A stretch of 64,000 nucleotides of DNA, from contig NZ_CP045737.1 of assembly GCF_009649075.1 (NCBI RefSeq), forward strand, positions 1,922,001 to 1,986,000. The letters run 5' to 3'. Each line of letters begins with the position of its first letter. Position 1 is the stretch's first letter. The notes below the pieces were generated by a model, which did not search any database, was not told the DNA's origin, and saw only the letters and a program-made list of their open reading frames with translations. Positions 42,939-50,203 of this stretch are shown one piece after another. The translations under genes and the position numbers were made by a program. This DNA comes from Aeromicrobium yanjiei (lineage in GTDB: Bacteria > Actinomycetota > Actinomycetes > Propionibacteriales > Nocardioidaceae).

Positions 42939-42967
42939 GCCCAGGCTCCTATCGCTTAGTGAGGTCG

Positions 42968-42981
42968 ATCATATAACTTAT
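42968..42981. promoter_or_regulatory. Candidate operator, site L (ATCATATAACTTAT)
   Basis: Matches 9 of 12 positions of ATCAGTnnACTGAT. It lies in the 84-base divergent gap, 29 bases from the amidohydrolase start and 41 bases from the start at 43023. Confidence 0.4.
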
Positions 42982-43022
42982 TAGTCAGCGTTGTAAACCG
43001 GTACTACACAGAGGGGACAGAC

Positions 43023-43307
43023 ATGAACGACTCCAATGAGGTCGAGCGCGAGATCGAGGACGATCACGACCTGCTGACGTACAACGAATCCAGTGCCCGA
43101 CTGAGTGAGGAGATCGCGAATCTCCGCTCCCAGATCGAGCAGGCAGGCACCGACGGCATCACCGCCGATGGCCTGACGGTGGAAGCTGCGAAGCAGCGGA
43201 TCGTCGATCTGGAAGAAGCGGCACAGCGCAACTCCCAGCTGGCCGAGACGGACAAGGACGCCGCGGGATTCCTCGGGTTCACGCCCGGACAGTCAACGAC
43301 GGACTAG
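43023..43307 (+). CDS. Small acidic helical protein, unknown
   Basis: Protein of 94 residues, strongly acidic, with no cysteine, signal peptide or membrane segment. Residues about 22-75 (SARLSEEIANLRSQIEQ, then EAAKQRIVDLEEAAQRNSQL) have heptad-like spacing and could form a coiled coil; the end is GFLGFTPGQSTTD. I do not recognise a family. ATG with AGGGG 7 bases before it is convincing. Divergent from the amidohydrolase, convergent with DoxX, and downstream of candidate operator L, so it is probably expressed with the catabolic genes. Confidence 0.65.
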   Translation: MNDSNEVEREIEDDHDLLTYNESSARLSEEIANLRSQIEQAGTDGITADGLTVEAAKQRIVDLEEAAQRNSQLAETDKDAAGFLGFTPGQSTTD

Positions 43308-43327
43308 ATCTCGGGCAGGTCGCGCCC

Positions 43328-43825
43328 TCAGGTGGACGACGGCTTCGGCCGGTACGACGTCACCATGAGGAGCGCGGCCCCCGCGATCCCGGTGACCGCC
43401 GCCGCGATCGCCCAGCCGTAGCCGGCGACGTCGAGACCAAGTGCGTGATCGAGCGACCAGTCACCCGGGCCGACCGCGGCCAGTCCCACGGCGACCATCG
43501 CGACGAGGACGACGTACTCGACGCCGCCCTTGAAGATGAAGTAGCCCTTGCCGCGATGATCCGTCAGAGCCGCTACAGCCATGAGTCCGACGAATGCGGC
43601 GGCGCCCAGGCTCGTCAGCAGGCCCAAGGTGACCAGCAGGCCCGCCCCGATCTCGGCGACGGCCGCGACCCGCGCATGGAGCCATGCCGGCCGAAGTCCG
43701 AGACTCTCGAACCAGCCTGTGGTCCCGCTGAGTCCTCCCCCGCCGAAGATCTTGTTCCAGCCGTGCGTGATCAGCATCGGCCCGAGGGCCAGACGCACCA
43801 TGAGCATTCCGAAATCGACGTCCAT
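43328..43825 (-). CDS. DoxX-family membrane protein
   Basis: Membrane protein of 165 residues with four hydrophobic segments. LMVRLALGPMLITHGWNKIFGGGG and GWFESLGLRPAWLHA near the N-terminus and the GLMAVAALTDHRGKGYF stretch are typical of DoxX-type (DUF/SURF4-like) proteins, which are linked to quinone- or thiol-related redox functions in other organisms. ATG at 43825 has GAGGAG 7 bases before it; a longer upstream frame is not used. Divergent from the TesB-like thioesterase at 43920, with candidate operator M between. Role here unknown. Confidence 0.8.
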   Translation of the reverse strand: MDVDFGMLMVRLALGPMLITHGWNKIFGGGGLSGTTGWFESLGLRPAWLHARVAAVAEIGAGLLVTLGLLTSLGAAAFVGLMAVAALTDHRGKGYFIFKGGVEYVVLVAMVAVGLAAVGPGDWSLDHALGLDVAGYGWAIAAAVTGIAGAALLMVTSYRPKPSST

Positions 43826-43848
43826 CAGTGCGCTCCTCAGACCGGGCA

Positions 43849-43862
43849 TTGGGTTTACTGAT
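43849..43862. promoter_or_regulatory. Candidate operator, site M (TTGGGTTTACTGAT)
   Basis: Matches 9 of 12 positions of ATCAGTnnACTGAT, with a perfect right half ACTGAT and the GTnnAC core. It is 23 bases from the DoxX start and 57 bases from the thioesterase start. Confidence 0.4.
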
Positions 43863-43919
43863 ATTACTACACACAGCGAAACTGTCCCGCCACTCACCAC
43901 ACCGAACGGATCGCCGCAG

Positions 43920-44723
43920 ATGACCACACCCGGAATCGTCGGTCCGACGACGGACGACCGCACGCTGCTCGAGATGCTCGAGCTCGAGACGATCGACACG
44001 AACGTGTTCCGCGCCAATTTCGTCTTTCCCGATCACTACGCGCTCTACGGGGGCCAGGTGGCGGCCCAGGCGCTGCGCGCTGCCGGACTCACCGCCGAGG
44101 GCCGGCTGCCCCACTCGCTCCACGGCTACTTCCTGCGCCCCGGTGACGCCTCCCGTCCCATGCTGCTGAAGGTCTACCGCGATCGAGACGGCCGATCGTT
44201 CTCGGCCCGCCGCGTCGTGGCGCTCCAGGAGGGAGAGGTGATCTTCAACATGTCTGCCTCCTTCTCGACACCTGCCGACGGCGACGACCGTCAGATCGCC
44301 CAGCTACCCGACGTATCGGCTCCCGATGAGAATCGGGTCTACACGATTCCCCGACTCTTCTCCTTCGAGGGACGAAAGGCCGAGCAGGCCCTTCCGGGTC
44401 TCGAGTATCCGATCAGGTTCTGGGCGCGGTGCACCGCTCCCCTGGGGACGGACCCGCTGCTGAACGCGTGCGCCCTGACCTACCTGTCCGACATCTCGAG
44501 CGGCACGGCCGCCTTCAACACGCCGACGCACGCCACATCCTCGAGCCTGGACCATGCGATGTGGTTCCACCGACCGATCATCGCGAACGACTGGCTCCTC
44601 GTCGACCTGGTGCCACACACGCTCGCGGCGGGGCGGGGCTGGTACACGGGGTCGATTTTTCACTCCGATGGCAGCTTGGTAGCGAGCCTCACACAGGAGG
44701 CCTTGTTCAGAAGGCGACATTGA
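43920..44723 (+). CDS. Acyl-CoA thioesterase II (TesB-like)
   Basis: Double-hotdog thioesterase of 267 residues. ALYGGQVAAQALRAAGL (41-57), LHGYFLRPGD, LTYLSDISSGTAAF and SLDHAMWFHRPI are typical; Asp191, Ser208/209 and Gln259 occupy the TesB catalytic positions. It cleaves acyl-CoA to free acid. ATG at 43920; the ribosome site is weak (ACGGA). Ends 56 bases before the GntR regulator gene on the same strand, which has its own candidate operator. Second TesB-like gene of the window. Confidence 0.82.
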   Translation: MTTPGIVGPTTDDRTLLEMLELETIDTNVFRANFVFPDHYALYGGQVAAQALRAAGLTAEGRLPHSLHGYFLRPGDASRPMLLKVYRDRDGRSFSARRVVALQEGEVIFNMSASFSTPADGDDRQIAQLPDVSAPDENRVYTIPRLFSFEGRKAEQALPGLEYPIRFWARCTAPLGTDPLLNACALTYLSDISSGTAAFNTPTHATSSSLDHAMWFHRPIIANDWLLVDLVPHTLAAGRGWYTGSIFHSDGSLVASLTQEALFRRRH

Positions 44724-44735
44724 CGGTGTTATCCG

Positions 44736-44749
44736 AGTCGATTACTGAT
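44736..44749. promoter_or_regulatory. Candidate operator, site N (AGTCGATTACTGAT), regulator gene
   Basis: Matches 8 of 12 positions of ATCAGTnnACTGAT with a perfect ACTGAT half. It lies 30 bases upstream of the GntR-family start at 44780, the expected place for autoregulation. Confidence 0.4.
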
Positions 44750-44779
44750 ATCACCTCGATTGAGATGTAGGCTGCAACT

Positions 44780-45589
44780 ATGAGTACGACGAGTACGTCC
44801 CATGACGACATCATGCAAGTCGGTAAGGTCATGCGTGCGCCGAAGACCGCCGAGCTGATCGCGACCCATCTGCGCCGCCAGATCGTGAAGGGCGAACTCA
44901 CGCCCGGCGAGACGCTGCCGCCCGAGGTTCAGCTGATGTCCCAGTACGGCGTCTCGCGGCCCACGCTGCGCGAGGCCTTCCGGATCCTCGAGACCGAGAC
45001 GCTGATCAGCGTCCGTCGAGGCTCACGGGGCGGCGCCCAGGTCATGCAGCCCGACATCTCGGTGGCCGCCCGATACGTCGGTCTGCTGCTCCAGATCTCG
45101 GGCACCACGATCGACGATGTGTACGAGGCCCGCAAGGTGTCCGAGCCCGAGTGCGCTCGCCTGCTGGCGAAGACCCGCACCAAGCAGGACATCGCCGATC
45201 TCCAGAGCTGCATCGAAGATCTGCGGAAGGTCGTCGAGGCCGGCACGAAGGCTGTTCCCGATCCGAGTCGTTGGTCGGGCCTGACCTACAAGTTCCATGA
45301 GCTGATCATGCAGCGGTGCGGCAACAAGACCCTTGCCGTGCAGGGCGCGGTGCTGCACGACATCGTGACCACCCACCTCGAGCTGTCGGTCGCCACCAAG
45401 TTCGACCAGGGTGACAGCTCTGAACGGTTCCAGCGAGTCATCAAGGCCTACGAGAAGCTCGTTGCTCTCGTCGAGGCCAAGGACGGCGACGGTGCTGCCG
45501 AGCACTGGCGCAAGCACATGGACGTCGCAGCGAAGTACCTGTTCCAGAACGACCTCAAGAACAAGCCCGTGGTCGACTTGTTCGCCTGA
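44780..45589 (+). CDS. GntR-family regulator, FadR/FCD subfamily
   Basis: DNA-binding protein of 269 residues. A winged helix-turn-helix spans about 20-88 (KTAELIATHLRRQIVKGELT, then LPPEVQLMSQYGVSRPTLREAFRILE and GSRGGAQV in the wing). An all-helical FCD ligand domain spans about 110-245, with a likely metal/effector-binding set in the FHELIMQRCGN and EHWRKHMDVAAKYL regions. FadR-type proteins usually repress catabolic genes and release DNA on binding an acid or CoA ester. It is the only transcription factor in the 48-kb catabolic region. ATG 44780 is used, though the ribosome site is weak and ATG 44831 is possible. Confidence 0.87.
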   Translation: MSTTSTSHDDIMQVGKVMRAPKTAELIATHLRRQIVKGELTPGETLPPEVQLMSQYGVSRPTLREAFRILETETLISVRRGSRGGAQVMQPDISVAARYVGLLLQISGTTIDDVYEARKVSEPECARLLAKTRTKQDIADLQSCIEDLRKVVEAGTKAVPDPSRWSGLTYKFHELIMQRCGNKTLAVQGAVLHDIVTTHLELSVATKFDQGDSSERFQRVIKAYEKLVALVEAKDGDGAAEHWRKHMDVAAKYLFQNDLKNKPVVDLFA

Positions 45590-45606
45590 TCCACCTCACA
45601 CAGCTG

Positions 45607-45637
45607 AAAGCCGAAGTGCCTGATGGCCTTCGGCTTT
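45607..45637 (+). terminator. Hairpin terminator
   Basis: Perfect 10-base stem AAAGCCGAAG / CTTCGGCTTT followed by CTG, 18 bases after the regulator stop. Confidence 0.7.
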
Positions 45638-45736
45638 CTGCGTTCCAGATCGTGACCACGCGCGGCCATGCGTTATACAGTTAGATTAGCGTGCGATATC
45701 TGACCAGCTGCCGCGGTCTCGAGCAAGGACACTGTG

Positions 45737-46537
45737 ATGACGTCTGAACCCCTTCGTCCCGACGACTTCCTCCGCCTCGACGAGCGGGTCGCCCTCGTCA
45801 CGGGAGCCGGACAGGGCGTGGGCGCGAGGATCGCCCGCTATCTCGCAGCCAGCGGGGCACGAGTCGTGGTCAACGACTACTTCGCGGATCGTGCGGCCGA
45901 GGTGGCACAGAGCATCGTCGACGCGGGCGGCGAGGCGATCGCCCTCGCGTGCGACGTCAGCGACTTCGCATCGGTCTCATCGATGCTGGCACAGGCCGAG
46001 CACGAGCTCGGACCGGTCAGCATCCTGGTCAACAATGCCGGCAACGCCGGCGCTCGCGGCACCTTTGACTCGATGGCGATCCCGTTCTGGGAGTCCGATC
46101 CGTCCGACTGGCAGCCATTCCTCGACGTCAATCTCACGGGCGTCATGAACTGTTGCCGGGCCGCCATGCCGGCGATGGTCCGCGGCGGTCACGGCCGCAT
46201 CATCACGATCGTCTCGGACGCCGGACGCGTGGGCGAGCCGAGCCTGCCCGTCTACGCCGCGGCCAAGGCCGGAGCCGCAGGCTTCATGCGCTCGATCGCC
46301 AAGGCCGGCGGACGCCACCTGGTCACGGCCAACTGCGTCTCGCTGTCGACCATTCGTGACTCCGATGCGGCCGCCGATCCCGAGAAGGACGCGAGGCACC
46401 TGCGCGACTACACGATCAGGCGCTTCGGCACGCCGGACGACGCGGCCGGCGTGGTGCTGCTCCTGGCATCGGAGTCCGGTTCGTGGATCACGGGTCAGAC
46501 CATCCCGGTGAACGGCGGATACTCCTCGGCGCTGTGA
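45737..46537 (+). CDS. Short-chain dehydrogenase/reductase
   Basis: SDR of 266 residues. VTGAGQGVGARIARYLAASG (21-40) is the cofactor loop, with Asp47 after beta-2 suggesting NAD(H); NNAG is at 99-102, and Ser160, Tyr173 and Lys177 (YAAAK) form the catalytic set. C-terminal SWITGQTIPVNGGYSSAL is standard for FabG-like enzymes. It may act as a 3-hydroxyacyl-CoA or alcohol dehydrogenase. ATG at 45737, 7 bases after AAGGA; GTG at 45734 is possible. The 147-base region upstream contains the regulator terminator and an AT-rich promoter around 45672-45690. Ends 22 bases from the convergent lactonase gene. Confidence 0.83.
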   Translation: MTSEPLRPDDFLRLDERVALVTGAGQGVGARIARYLAASGARVVVNDYFADRAAEVAQSIVDAGGEAIALACDVSDFASVSSMLAQAEHELGPVSILVNNAGNAGARGTFDSMAIPFWESDPSDWQPFLDVNLTGVMNCCRAAMPAMVRGGHGRIITIVSDAGRVGEPSLPVYAAAKAGAAGFMRSIAKAGGRHLVTANCVSLSTIRDSDAAADPEKDARHLRDYTIRRFGTPDDAAGVVLLLASESGSWITGQTIPVNGGYSSAL

Positions 46538-46559
46538 CAGCCCACGCCGGCAGCAGACG

Positions 46560-47477
46560 TCAGCTCCCGGCGGGCGTCGCGATCCGGTACGGCTGCGGTG
46601 CTCCGGGGACCTCGACGCGCGTCTTGGCGATGTGCGGGTTCACGATCGATCCCACGAGGAGGTCGCGCCGGTCGGGTCCGGTGAACACCGGGTTGGTCGG
46701 CCAGCCGAGATCGGTCTCGGCGGGGTCGAAGGCGTACATCTGCACGTCCTTGCCGCCCGGGGCGATCACCGCCAGCGCATTGCGGTTGTAGACACCGACC
46801 CACAGCGCCCCCGACTCGTCGAAGGCCATGCCGTCCGGGCCCGCCGCCATGAGCTCGGCCTCCAGGCCGTCCTCGGGCAGGATGCAGTAGGTCTCGAGCT
46901 CGCCCAGCCCGCCGCCCGGGAGGATCGCGGCACGGCTCAGTCGGCCGGTGAACGTCTCGGCGACGTACAGGTGTCGGCCGTCCGGCGACAGGGCCAGACC
47001 GTTGGCGAAGCTGAGCCCGTCGGCCAGGATCTCCGAGCTGCCGTCCGGCCTCCGCACGAACAACCAGCCATCCGGATCGGCCAGCATCTCGGGAATCTTG
47101 TCCGGGCCGGGGTGGGGGAAGCGGGTGGACTCGGTGGCCCAGACGAAGCCGTTCGCATCAGCCAGCGCGTAGTTGGCGTGCGTGACTGCCTGGCCGTCGA
47201 CCACGTCGATCAAGGTCTCGACGGCACCGTCGGCGGTGTCGAGCACCTGCAGCGCCCCTTCGAAGTTGGCGATCAGCAGCCGTCCGTCGGGCAGGAAGTT
47301 GAGGCTGTTCGGCTCTCCCCCGGCCTTGCCGATCTGAGTGATCGAGCCGTCAGAGGCCACCCGGGCAGCTGCACCGGCCTTGTCGCTGACCCAGATGGAA
47401 CCGTCCGGAGCCTCCGCGATGTCCTCGGGCCGGGTGACACCGGATCCGAACGGTTCGAATGTCAGGGTCTCGCTCAT
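46560..47477 (-). CDS. SMP-30/gluconolactonase-like beta-propeller
   Basis: Protein of 305 residues with repeated propeller blades: RPEDIAEAPDGSIWVSD, PNSLNFLPDGRLLIANF, FANGLALSPDGRHLYVAET and GPDGMAFDESGALWVGVYN. These carry the Glu, Asn and Asp positions used for divalent metal by SMP-30 lactonases (PED, PNSLN, FANG, DGMAFD). It would open a lactone, for instance one formed from a cyclic ketone or hydroxy acid. ATG at 47477, 5 bases after GGGAGG. Divergence and strand suggest a single-gene unit downstream of the ferredoxin reductase at 47567, 89 bases away. Confidence 0.83.
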   Translation of the reverse strand: MSETLTFEPFGSGVTRPEDIAEAPDGSIWVSDKAGAAARVASDGSITQIGKAGGEPNSLNFLPDGRLLIANFEGALQVLDTADGAVETLIDVVDGQAVTHANYALADANGFVWATESTRFPHPGPDKIPEMLADPDGWLFVRRPDGSSEILADGLSFANGLALSPDGRHLYVAETFTGRLSRAAILPGGGLGELETYCILPEDGLEAELMAAGPDGMAFDESGALWVGVYNRNALAVIAPGGKDVQMYAFDPAETDLGWPTNPVFTGPDRRDLLVGSIVNPHIAKTRVEVPGAPQPYRIATPAGS

Positions 47478-47566
47478 CATTGCCTCCCAGTGCGTGACGG
47501 CCATCTGCCGACCCCGACATTGTTCTACCTATTTGTACTAAACACAAGGCATATGGCGAGAAGCGG

Positions 47567-48769
47567 TCAGGAGACGGCGGACGATCGTGCAGAGAGCATT
47601 CCCTCGGCCACCAGGGGCCGGTACTTCCCGATCAGGCGTGGAGAGCCGAAGGTCGCCACGGCCACCAAGGACTCGCCGTCGTGATAGCCGTACACGGCGG
47701 AGCCGCTGTCGGCGTCCTGCTCGAGCCAGCCACCCGTCCGTGCCATCTCGGTGCGCCCGATCACCTGGATCTTGATGCCGTGCTGATCCGACCAGAAGTA
47801 GGGCGCCTGCCGCAGGTAGTCCGGCACCGGAAGACCCAGGATCGTGTGAGCCACGATGGCGGCCTGGTCGCCGGCCGTCGACCAGTGCTCTCGGCGGGTC
47901 GGCAGCCCGGTGAGCTCGTCGCGCCACCGGGCGACGTCGCCGAGCGCGTAGACCCCATCCAGACCTTCGACCGCGCCCGATCCGTCACACAAAACCCCGC
48001 CGACGACGTCGAGTCCGAGTCCGTCGAGCACCCCCGTGTTGAGGGACGCACCCAGCCCGACCAGCGCCAGGTCTGCGGTGACGTGGGTGCCGTCCTCCAG
48101 CGTCACGGTCACCCCGCCGTCCGCACCGGAGAGCCCTCGTACAGGGCTGCCGGAGAGCACCCGCACCCCGTGGCGACGGTGCAGCTCGGAGCAGTACTCA
48201 CCCGCCTCGGCACCGAGCGCACGGTGGAACAACGTCGGCATGGCCTCCACGATCGTGACGTCCACCCCGAGCACCCGGGCAGCGGCGGCCACCTCACCAC
48301 CGATGAAGCCTCCGCCCACGACGACCAGCGACTCGGCCGCGGGCAGCGCCGAGCGCAGGCGCATCGCGTCATCGAGGGTGCGCAACCGGTGGATGAGCGG
48401 ATGGTCGGGGACGAAGTCAGGCATCCGCGCCTCGGCGCCGGTCGCCACCACGACGACGTCGAAGTCCTCGGTCGAGCCGCTGGCCAAGTGGACGCGCCCG
48501 GGCGTCACCGCGCGAACGACGGCTCCCGGCCGAAGGTCCAGGGACAGCGCCTCGAGCTCGGCATCATCGGCGAGCCGAGCCTCGTCCACGGTCCAGTCGC
48601 CGAGCAGGATCTGCTTCGACAGCGGAGGCCGATCGTACGGAGGGTGCGTCTCGGCGCCGAACACGACCAACGGCCCGGTGTGCCCCAGTCGGCGCAGATC
48701 GGCCGCGACGCGGAAGCCTCCGAGGCCACTTCCCACCACGCCGATACGACAGGACTCGACGGCTGACAT
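47567..48769 (-). CDS. Ferredoxin reductase, putidaredoxin/rhodocoxin reductase type
   Basis: FAD-dependent reductase of 400 residues. FAD motif IGVVGSGLGGFRVAADLRRLG at the N-terminus, YDRPPLSK (typical of oxygenase-coupled reductases), NAD motif VVVGGGFIGGEVAAAARVLG and the second FAD motif GVYALGDVARW. It passes electrons from NAD(P)H to a ferredoxin, serving a P450 or Rieske oxygenase. This is a second reductase of another family besides the FprA-type one at 30415. ATG at 48769 with AGGTGG upstream. Candidate operator Q lies 66 bases upstream. Confidence 0.87.
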   Translation of the reverse strand: MSAVESCRIGVVGSGLGGFRVAADLRRLGHTGPLVVFGAETHPPYDRPPLSKQILLGDWTVDEARLADDAELEALSLDLRPGAVVRAVTPGRVHLASGSTEDFDVVVVATGAEARMPDFVPDHPLIHRLRTLDDAMRLRSALPAAESLVVVGGGFIGGEVAAAARVLGVDVTIVEAMPTLFHRALGAEAGEYCSELHRRHGVRVLSGSPVRGLSGADGGVTVTLEDGTHVTADLALVGLGASLNTGVLDGLGLDVVGGVLCDGSGAVEGLDGVYALGDVARWRDELTGLPTRREHWSTAGDQAAIVAHTILGLPVPDYLRQAPYFWSDQHGIKIQVIGRTEMARTGGWLEQDADSGSAVYGYHDGESLVAVATFGSPRLIGKYRPLVAEGMLSARSSAVS

Positions 48770-48835
48770 GGCCCACCTCATTCGCAACGAATCGGATCCT
48801 GCGCATCCCTGCTGGGTCGTCCAGCAAACATCTAG

Positions 48836-48849
48836 ATAATCGTACTGTT
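48836..48849. promoter_or_regulatory. Candidate operator, site Q (ATAATCGTACTGTT)
   Basis: Matches 8 of 12 positions of ATCAGTnnACTGAT and shares ACTGTT with site D. It lies 66 bases upstream of the ferredoxin reductase start and is the right-most site noticed. Confidence 0.35.
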
Positions 48850-48898
48850 AGGCGGACTGGGAGGGCAAGTTCCGCCGCGCGACGGCCCGCGGTGCCCC

Positions 48899-49813
48899 TC
48901 AGCTCTTCGACCGGAAGGCACCGGCGAGCAAGACCGTGTCGACGCCCGGCGTGGGGAGACCGACTGCGTAGCGGTAGATCAGAGCACGCGCGTACGCGCC
49001 CACCGCGCCGACCAGGCTTCCGACGACGATCATCGCGACGGCTCCTACGGCCATGAGAGCGACGCCGAGGACAAGCAGCCGCGAGGGGCCGGAGAAGACC
49101 ATCACAGCGCCTGCGACCAGAAGACTGATCGCCGCCACCCAGGAGACAATCGCCAAGGCCCCGCCCCGGACCGCTGTGCGCAGGCTGGTGCCCCAGGTGT
49201 CCCTGAGAACGACAGTCGAGCGCCGGATTGCCGTGACCGGGCCGACGTCCTCGGCAACGAGCACCGGCACCACGACAAACGTGGCGACCCCCCAAGCCAT
49301 CCCACCGACGAAATTCAGAAGGGATCCGAGGAAGCTGAGCCGCTCCTCGATCATCTGGAGCACGAATCCAACCGTCGCGGTGACGACGGACCACGCAAGG
49401 ATCGTCCACTTGAGCCTCCACGCTGCGCGCAGGCACGACCGCGCGGTGGGCTCGCCGCCGTCCGCGCGGTGGTTCGCACCAATGACCAGCGCGGTCTGAA
49501 AGTAGACCGAGACGATCGTCGCCCCCAGGCCGGCTAGCGCCGCACCCGCGTAGCAAGCGACCTCGCCGCGGTGGCCCGTGACCAGCCATCCGATGCCATA
49601 GCCCAGGCAGAAGGAAATGACAGCGGCGATAGCTCCGACCACCATGCCGATGAATGGCAGGGACAACATCTGCTTGTCCTGACGCAGCAGAGCGAAGGTG
49701 GCGCGCAACAGCTGCCGGCCTGTGGGGTTCGACCCGGGTGACGCAGCTCGGGGTCGCGGCGCCTCATGGGTCTGACTGGAACCTTGCGGATCCGGCGTGC
49801 CGGGGTGGGGCAT
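48899..49813 (-). CDS. Multi-pass membrane protein, DUF6159-like
   Basis: Protein of 304 residues. After a polar N-terminus of about 45 residues rich in Pro and Ser, it has about six hydrophobic segments (LPFIGMVVGAIAAVISFCL, ALAGLGATIVSVYF, ILAWSVVTATVGFVL, FVGGMAWGVATFVVVPVLV and two near the end). The VPVLVAEDVGPVTAIRRS loop and the final YRYAVGLPTPGVD resemble DUF6159 proteins as I remember them. Function unknown. ATG at 49813, 6 bases after GGGAGG. It lies in the transition between catabolic and core regions and does not look part of either pathway. Confidence 0.7.
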   Translation of the reverse strand: MPHPGTPDPQGSSQTHEAPRPRAASPGSNPTGRQLLRATFALLRQDKQMLSLPFIGMVVGAIAAVISFCLGYGIGWLVTGHRGEVACYAGAALAGLGATIVSVYFQTALVIGANHRADGGEPTARSCLRAAWRLKWTILAWSVVTATVGFVLQMIEERLSFLGSLLNFVGGMAWGVATFVVVPVLVAEDVGPVTAIRRSTVVLRDTWGTSLRTAVRGGALAIVSWVAAISLLVAGAVMVFSGPSRLLVLGVALMAVGAVAMIVVGSLVGAVGAYARALIYRYAVGLPTPGVDTVLLAGAFRSKS

Positions 49814-49949
49814 GCGTCCTCCCTGCCTGAAGACTATCTGTCGCAATCGTTGCACGATGAGGCCGAGATCGCTGGAACCGCTTCAGACGTCACGGTTCCT
49901 GCGCGAGCTGACCACCGACCCCAGACGCGACGACCAACCCAGAAACTAA

Positions 49950-49985
49950 AAAGTCCCGGACCTGCTTCCGCAGGTCCGGGACTTT
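49950..49985. terminator. Strong hairpin terminator (downstream of tRNA-Pro)
   Basis: Perfect 16-base stem AAAGTCCCGGACCTGC / GCAGGTCCGGGACTTT with a 4-base loop and A/T-rich flanks on both sides. It sits 25 bases after the tRNA-Pro 3' end (minus strand) and upstream of the membrane protein gene. Confidence 0.82.
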
Positions 49986-50010
49986 CCTGTCTCTTGCGAG
50001 ACTCGCACGG

Positions 50011-50084
50011 TCGGGCTGACAGGATTTGAACCTGCGACCCCCTGACCCCCAGTCAGGTGCGCTACCAAGCTGCGCTACAGCCCG
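50011..50084 (-). tRNA. tRNA-Pro (anticodon GGG)
   Basis: A full cloverleaf reads on the minus strand over 74 nt: acceptor CGGGCTG/CAGCCCG, D arm GCGC...GCGC, anticodon stem CCTGA/TCAGG with loop CTGGGGG (anticodon GGG at 50048-50050), T arm GCAGG-TTCGAAT-CCTGT, and discriminator A at 50011. CCA is not encoded (CCG follows). It decodes CCC and CCU proline codons. A strong terminator follows. Confidence 0.95.
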
Positions 50085-50203
50085 TTCGTACCGAAGAGGA
50101 ACTTTACCGCAGGTCCTCCCGGCACCTCACATCGGCCACACCCTCGGGACGTCATGCCCGCCGAACCTGCTGCGATTCGAGCCGGATGACGTCCCGCGAG
50201 ACG

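Noticed and set aside
1..48769. Assignment of the cluster to cholesterol or bile-acid degradation
   Set aside because: Several proteins are of steroid side-chain type, but no 3-ketosteroid dehydrogenase, hydroxylase or ring meta-cleavage gene is in the window, so the label is not supported.
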